Both the position numbers and the translations under genes were made by a program. From positions 1-6,512 of the forward strand of contig JAZNUS010000019.1 of NCBI GenBank assembly GCA_045592485.1: a DNA stretch of 6,512 nt. Reading direction: 5' to 3'. Origin of the DNA: RGIG1828 sp045592485 (GTDB taxonomy: Bacteria > Bacillota > Clostridia > UMGS1810). Within the stretch, counting starts at the first letter, position 1, and the number at the start of each line of letters is the position of its first letter. Positions 4,201-6,512 of this stretch are shown here, one piece after another. The notes below the pieces were generated by a model that saw only the letters and a program-made list of their open reading frames with translations, was not told where the DNA came from and made no database searches.

Positions 4201-6512
4201 GATCCGTCAAATCCGACTCAGAGTTTCGCTATGCCCGATAATAGTGTATGGCTCACTGCTAAATGGATCACCACAAGCTTCTTTGATATTAACTTTGACA
4301 ACTGGACATCTTATACCGACCTTAAAAATGCTGACGGAACAAATTCGGGCAGCGAATGGAATTCGGCTGTGTCAGAGTCGGGTGCCGCTGTTGTAACCGA
4401 CAGTGCCAGAACAAGTAAGGGCCTGAAGTTTACAATGAACAGCTCCATGTCGAATTATGTACATTTGTATAAGTCTATGAACTCTGACTATCAGGCATTC
4501 CCCACTGACAAGGTTATATGGGCAGAATTTTCCGTAAAATTCGAAGGCGGCTTTACCGCTGTCGGATATGACCACGACAGAGGTGTATCTCCCATATGTA
4601 TAAGCAGCGACGGTGCAGTGAGACGCTTTGACGAAAATGCCCGCTCAGAACCATACAAAACCGACAAGCCGGATATGTATCAGCTTGAACTCGGAAAATG
4701 GTATCACATTGTATGGGCAATGGATTGCTCAAAGGCTCCCGAGGGCGACGGCGGACTCCTTTATGCATGGGTAAACGGCAAAAAGATTATAAACGGTACT
4801 GACTATAGCAGTGCATTTAAAACAGCTCAGGATAATGTGGAACACTTTAAATATTACAGACTCTATGTTGAAAAACCCTCAAGCGGAACTTCAACAGTAT
4901 ATTTAGACAATCTCAAAGGCTATGCTACCTATGAGCTTGACAATCATGCAGCCGACGATTTTGCTGTTTCCTATCCTGATGGGTATTTTGCAGAAAATGG
5001 AAATATTTCCATTACCGCAGGAAAAAGAGTATCAGATATTACAGCAGCTTTCAATCCCTATGGCGTTGCAATCACCAGAGACGGTAGCCTACTTGCTTCC
5101 AATGCTGCAATAAACAGCGGAGACATTATTAATATCACCTCCACAAACGGCATAGGTTTTTGGAGCTACGAGGCTGTGGTTGACGGCGAGGTTTCCGAAA
5201 TTGAACCTGTAACCAAGAGCTATTTTGACATCAACTTTGAAAACTGGACAAATTGGGGTGACAACAAGTTCAACGGCGGAAATAACAGTGACGGTACAGC
5301 AATTTCTCATGAATGGGGAGCAAATCCCTGGAATATGACACCGGCTACGGTTGCAGAAAAAGCCGGAAAAGTTATGCAGGCAAACATTCCCACATCGGGC
5401 GGAAGCAACTACTTCTTGCGTTCAAGAATGAGAGCTGCTGACCATCCTTCGGATTATACCAATGTTGATGTACTCTGGAACGAGTTTTCAATCAAGTACG
5501 AAGGCGGATTCATCGGCTTTGGTACAAACGAAAACGACAGTGCCTACAGCATCATAAGCATCAATAAAAACGGTCAGCTTGCACTTGGCGCACGCTGGGG
5601 CTACAACGAAGTTGGCGGTGGCAATTTTGAAGCAGGAACAATTGTTCCCGGAGTCCAGCTCGAGCTTGGCAGGTGGTATCACATTGCAGTTGCCGCAGAC
5701 TTTACAGATTCCAATGCGACCTATGGTGTTCCCACCTATATCTGGGTAAACGGCGAAAAGGTTTCTGAAGGCATAACCATTCCTTCAATCGTACCCGGTG
5801 CTAACTGGGTATATAACAAGCTTTACTTTGACCAGGCAGAAAACGAGGGCAGTGTAGCATATTTTGACAATGTCAAGGTATATGAAACAGCAGCTCTTGA
5901 CAAGCGTGCTGAGAAAGCTTTTGATGTTAATGTTGTCTTTGATGAATCAGCTGAAGTATTCGAAGACCAGATAAAGATTGGCTCAACTGCAACAGTTGCA
6001 GTTGTAAAAGAGCTTATCACAGCAGATGGCTGCACCCTTGCCTTTGTTAAAGATGGTGTGCTTTTGGGAGACAGTGACATTGCAGTTGGTGCAACACTTT
6101 ATGTAAATGCGCCAAACGGCATTGGCTTCAAATGCTACAGCTTGGTAAAAGCAATCATTGCCCCCGAAACCAAAAGCTATTTTGACATCAGCTTTGAAAA
6201 CTGGACAGATTGGAGTACCGGCGAGTTCAGCGGTGGAAAAAACAGTGACGGCACAGCAATCTCTCATGAATGGGGAGCAAATCCCTGGAATATGACAGCG
6301 GCTACGGTTGCAGAAAAAGCCGGAAAAGTTATGCAGGCAAACATTCCCACATCGGGCGGAAGCAACTACTTCTTGCGTTCAAGAATGAGAGCAGCTGACC
6401 ATCCTTCGGATTATACCAATGTTGATGTACTCTGGAACGAGTTCTCAATTAAGTACGAAGGCGGATTCATCGGTTTTGGTACAAACGAAAACGACAGTGC
6501 CTACAGCATCAT
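1210..6512 (+). CDS. Secreted heparinase II/III-family polysaccharide lyase-like protein with tandem LamG-like modules (3' partial, at least 1767 residues)
   Basis: The frame has no stop from 1210 to the window end. Residues 1-28 are a signal peptide (MKKR, a hydrophobic core, AEA before D29). Residues 38-184 resemble a discoidin/F5-8C module, and 188-297 a copper-amine-oxidase-N-like module. The heparinase II/III alpha/alpha toroid runs from about 344 (HPRLFFSDD) to 670, with DVGHMAAAVALGYDW (449-463), NNW (514-516) and DGPEYWEF (568-575). The family beta-sandwich covers about 675-955, with FVFDMNGKRWALDYG (729-743), an R-x-x-GHNT motif (763-769) and VQDEL. An InlB-B-like repeat occupies 964-1019, followed by LamG-like tandem units from 1023 onward. 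Family members cleave acidic polysaccharides such as heparin, heparan or alginate-like uronans by beta-elimination, outside the cell; the substrate here is unknown. Y572 is a candidate catalytic Tyr. The usual HxHxDxG-type motif before GTF (727-729) reads DAMQDFD, so activity is uncertain. The gene is 220 bases downstream of a related modular gene. Confidence 0.88.
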   Translation, partial: MKKRLLSLVLAVSMLSSLLFALPIEAEADSLNVLTQSGVSISAGLTESGTDYSASKMIDGSNSTYFKTKTNSIIPPDRKDLVVTITLPSVQTLTGIQILERLVDAKTPCTTDVVTVQLGTSSNLQTITTGYLRYPGSGNSEAATYFDFGGNYSGDTLKITFKYNSDAKRSNSTSQYEIYEIEAYRALDYGVIMYEGSPRARVDGSLSLIDSTNESVTPKLRRGVFMAPAAFLANSLGLSFTQTDSGAEFTYNGKTSSLSSSDGIYSENGHLYVPAAVVCEDLGISYKSEACGLFFAGAEKEINWNDRKELAAVAAQLRDVVYESAPTPDAVIAQLKSNNPSNEHPRLFFSDDMTVDVLREKINHPPYAAWAKTIISNADRYISRMSSDPIEYEIVGDRLVDVSERVLEDVENIGFAYLMTGDSKYSDKVVEAVMTVCAFSDWHPYHFLDVGHMAAAVALGYDWCYDKFTADQRTTVKNALVNYALKPVMEDYNEVSTRSRSFKWSSKSTDAYPNNWIAICTGGTIMAALAIGDEDLGSFTDAGTVVTEGMKRFKDLADSYLPDGGFLDGPEYWEFAMNFIGNTIGTMRTALGTDYGLSDSPGFNTTFDWQAQIEGSMGAFNFDSATELYVNSPEFILFGELTGREDLINHRVNHQLFSTNTTTPTFKDIIWYDGVDYSSSELPLDYHSRGATNVSVLRSGTDVTDTWVSMYAGYRKKATDAMQDFDGTFVFDMNGKRWALDYGAESQTYSDSNYNYTDYYVCRPEGHNTVIISETSDSGHDSDACGYLIKSLSNDRMGMAVYDLTDQLDDYGATKWHRGIKLDRGLNKITVQDELTTSSSKPFYWFMHTEAEIEITDGGKGAILTIGGDKVKASLVSSDSSLSFEVREPNPLSTSPNPANQESREGTRKLTVHSSSVTSVNMAVEFVPYTDGDTVTTEAFTLMSSWTLKGNGVFVKDSYSDNSGEGEYALGSTVTVNAGERADAKFAGWVAEGIDLADPSNPTQSFAMPDNSVWLTAKWITTSFFDINFDNWTSYTDLKNADGTNSGSEWNSAVSESGAAVVTDSARTSKGLKFTMNSSMSNYVHLYKSMNSDYQAFPTDKVIWAEFSVKFEGGFTAVGYDHDRGVSPICISSDGAVRRFDENARSEPYKTDKPDMYQLELGKWYHIVWAMDCSKAPEGDGGLLYAWVNGKKIINGTDYSSAFKTAQDNVEHFKYYRLYVEKPSSGTSTVYLDNLKGYATYELDNHAADDFAVSYPDGYFAENGNISITAGKRVSDITAAFNPYGVAITRDGSLLASNAAINSGDIINITSTNGIGFWSYEAVVDGEVSEIEPVTKSYFDINFENWTNWGDNKFNGGNNSDGTAISHEWGANPWNMTPATVAEKAGKVMQANIPTSGGSNYFLRSRMRAADHPSDYTNVDVLWNEFSIKYEGGFIGFGTNENDSAYSIISINKNGQLALGARWGYNEVGGGNFEAGTIVPGVQLELGRWYHIAVAADFTDSNATYGVPTYIWVNGEKVSEGITIPSIVPGANWVYNKLYFDQAENEGSVAYFDNVKVYETAALDKRAEKAFDVNVVFDESAEVFEDQIKIGSTATVAVVKELITADGCTLAFVKDGVLLGDSDIAVGATLYVNAPNGIGFKCYSLVKAIIAPETKSYFDISFENWTDWSTGEFSGGKNSDGTAISHEWGANPWNMTAATVAEKAGKVMQANIPTSGGSNYFLRSRMRAADHPSDYTNVDVLWNEFSIKYEGGFIGFGTNENDSAYSI
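1321..1761 (+). other. Discoidin/F5-8C (CBM32-like) domain
   Basis: Residues 38-184 show the pattern of discoidin-type modules: YSASKMIDGSNSTYF near the start, a LVVTITLPSV strand followed by LTGIQILE, then VTVQLGTSSNLQTI, and a closing YEIYEIEAYRA strand. Such modules usually bind terminal sugars and are commonly attached to polysaccharide-degrading enzymes. The similarity is read from the pattern alone and the ligand is unknown. Confidence 0.5.
1771..2100 (+). other. Copper-amine-oxidase-N-like domain
   Basis: Residues 188-297 contain two half-repeats of the type found in this small wall-associated module of Bacillota. The first is RRGVFMAPAAFLANSLGLSF and the second HLYVPAAVVCEDLGISY, which ends in LFFAGAEKEINW. 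The module has no amine oxidase activity on its own. It is frequently found on Clostridia and Paenibacillus surface proteins, which supports the taxonomic reading. Confidence 0.6.
4099..4266 (+). other. Divergent InlB-B-like repeat (single copy)
   Basis: Residues 964-1019 carry the characteristic pattern: YALGSTVTVNAGERADAKFAGW, then AEGIDLADPSNPTQSFAMPDNSVWLTAKW. The GSTVTV strand, the FAGW turn and the FAMPDNSV hairpin match the small beta-grasp-like repeats common in extracellular Bacillota proteins. It probably acts as a spacer or adhesion module linking the catalytic region to the LamG-like tandem units. Confidence 0.65.
4276..5217 (+). repeat. Tandem unit A: LamG/concanavalin-like module plus linker domain (314 residues)
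   Basis: The unit starts at SFFDINFDNW and spans residues 1023-1336. The LamG-like part runs to about 1245. It holds VIWAEFSVKFEGGF, the hallmark LELGKWYHIVW strand followed by YAWVNGKKI, and a closing VYLDNLKGYATYE strand. Residues about 1246-1332 form a small beta-rich linker domain with GKRVSDI and NGIGFWSYEAVV. It is the most diverged of the three units seen, yet keeps the same order of landmarks as B and C. Confidence 0.75.
5218..6174 (+). repeat. Tandem unit B: LamG/concanavalin-like module plus linker domain (319 residues)
   Basis: Residues 1337-1655 start at SYFDINFENW. The LamG-like part has VLWNEFSIKYEGGF, LELGRWYHIAVAAD, TYIWVNGEKV and VAYFDNVKVYETAA. A linker domain of about 85 residues follows (to about 1651), sharing only short landmarks such as NGIGF with the linker of unit A. 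The next copy begins exactly 957 bases later, and the aligned portion contains no insertions or deletions. Confidence 0.8.
6175..6512 (+). repeat. Tandem unit C: third LamG-like module, cut by the window end
   Basis: The unit begins at SYFDISFENW (residue 1656) and is cut at the window end, 338 bases in. It is in register with unit B at a 957-base offset. From 6241 to 6512 it differs from 5284-5555 at 7 of 272 bases. Six of these are third-position silent changes and one is CCG to GCG (Pro to Ala). Confidence 0.85.

Noticed and set aside
4922..5113. 63-codon + strand open frame within the lyase gene
   Set aside because: It is a shadow in a different frame of a continuous coding region with clear domain content, and has no independent start signal.
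5218..6512. Insertion sequence or CRISPR-like array as an explanation of the direct repeats
   Set aside because: The 957-base repeats are in frame, continuous and encode the same protein modules. There are no terminal inverted repeats, transposase or short spacers.

Overview
The window holds two large, same-strand (+) genes for secreted, multidomain surface or extracellular proteins, both cut by the window edges, separated by a 220-base intergenic stretch. The composition (AT-leaning, frequent AGA and ATA codons), a G-rich ribosome binding site, a Gram-positive-type signal peptide and the domain set (copper-amine-oxidase-N-like, discoidin-like, InlB-like and concanavalin/laminin-G-like modules around a polysaccharide lyase) suggest a Bacillota/Clostridia bacterium, plausibly an anaerobic gut or rumen polysaccharide degrader. 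That taxonomic reading is inference.

Bases 1-989 are the C-terminal 328 codons of an upstream protein. It begins inside a concanavalin/LamG-like module, continues through an unrecognised region, and ends in an Ig/CARDB-like C-terminal domain of a kind I recall from large clostridial extracellular enzymes. Its N-terminal part, which would reveal any catalytic function, lies outside the window.

Bases 990-1209 contain a strong GC-rich hairpin (1033-1067), probably the terminator or 3' end structure of the first gene, an AT-rich long inverted repeat (1083-1138), a weak promoter candidate and the ribosome binding site of the second gene.

Bases 1210 to the window end (6512) are a single uninterrupted reading frame of at least 1767 codons with no stop in the window. 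It encodes a secreted heparinase II/III-family protein. In order it has a signal peptide, a discoidin-like domain, a copper-amine-oxidase-N-like domain, the alpha/alpha toroid and beta-sandwich of the lyase, an InlB-B-like repeat, and then tandem units of about 315 residues, each a LamG-like module plus a linker domain. Units two and three share a patch 97% identical at the DNA level.

The last recognisable module of the upstream protein is homologous to the LamG-like module of the second protein. The two genes therefore look like neighbours in one polysaccharide-degradation locus that have exchanged or duplicated modules. The most notable points are the apparent loss of the usual His-containing motif in the lyase beta-sandwich, the homogenised tandem repeats, and the structured intergenic region.
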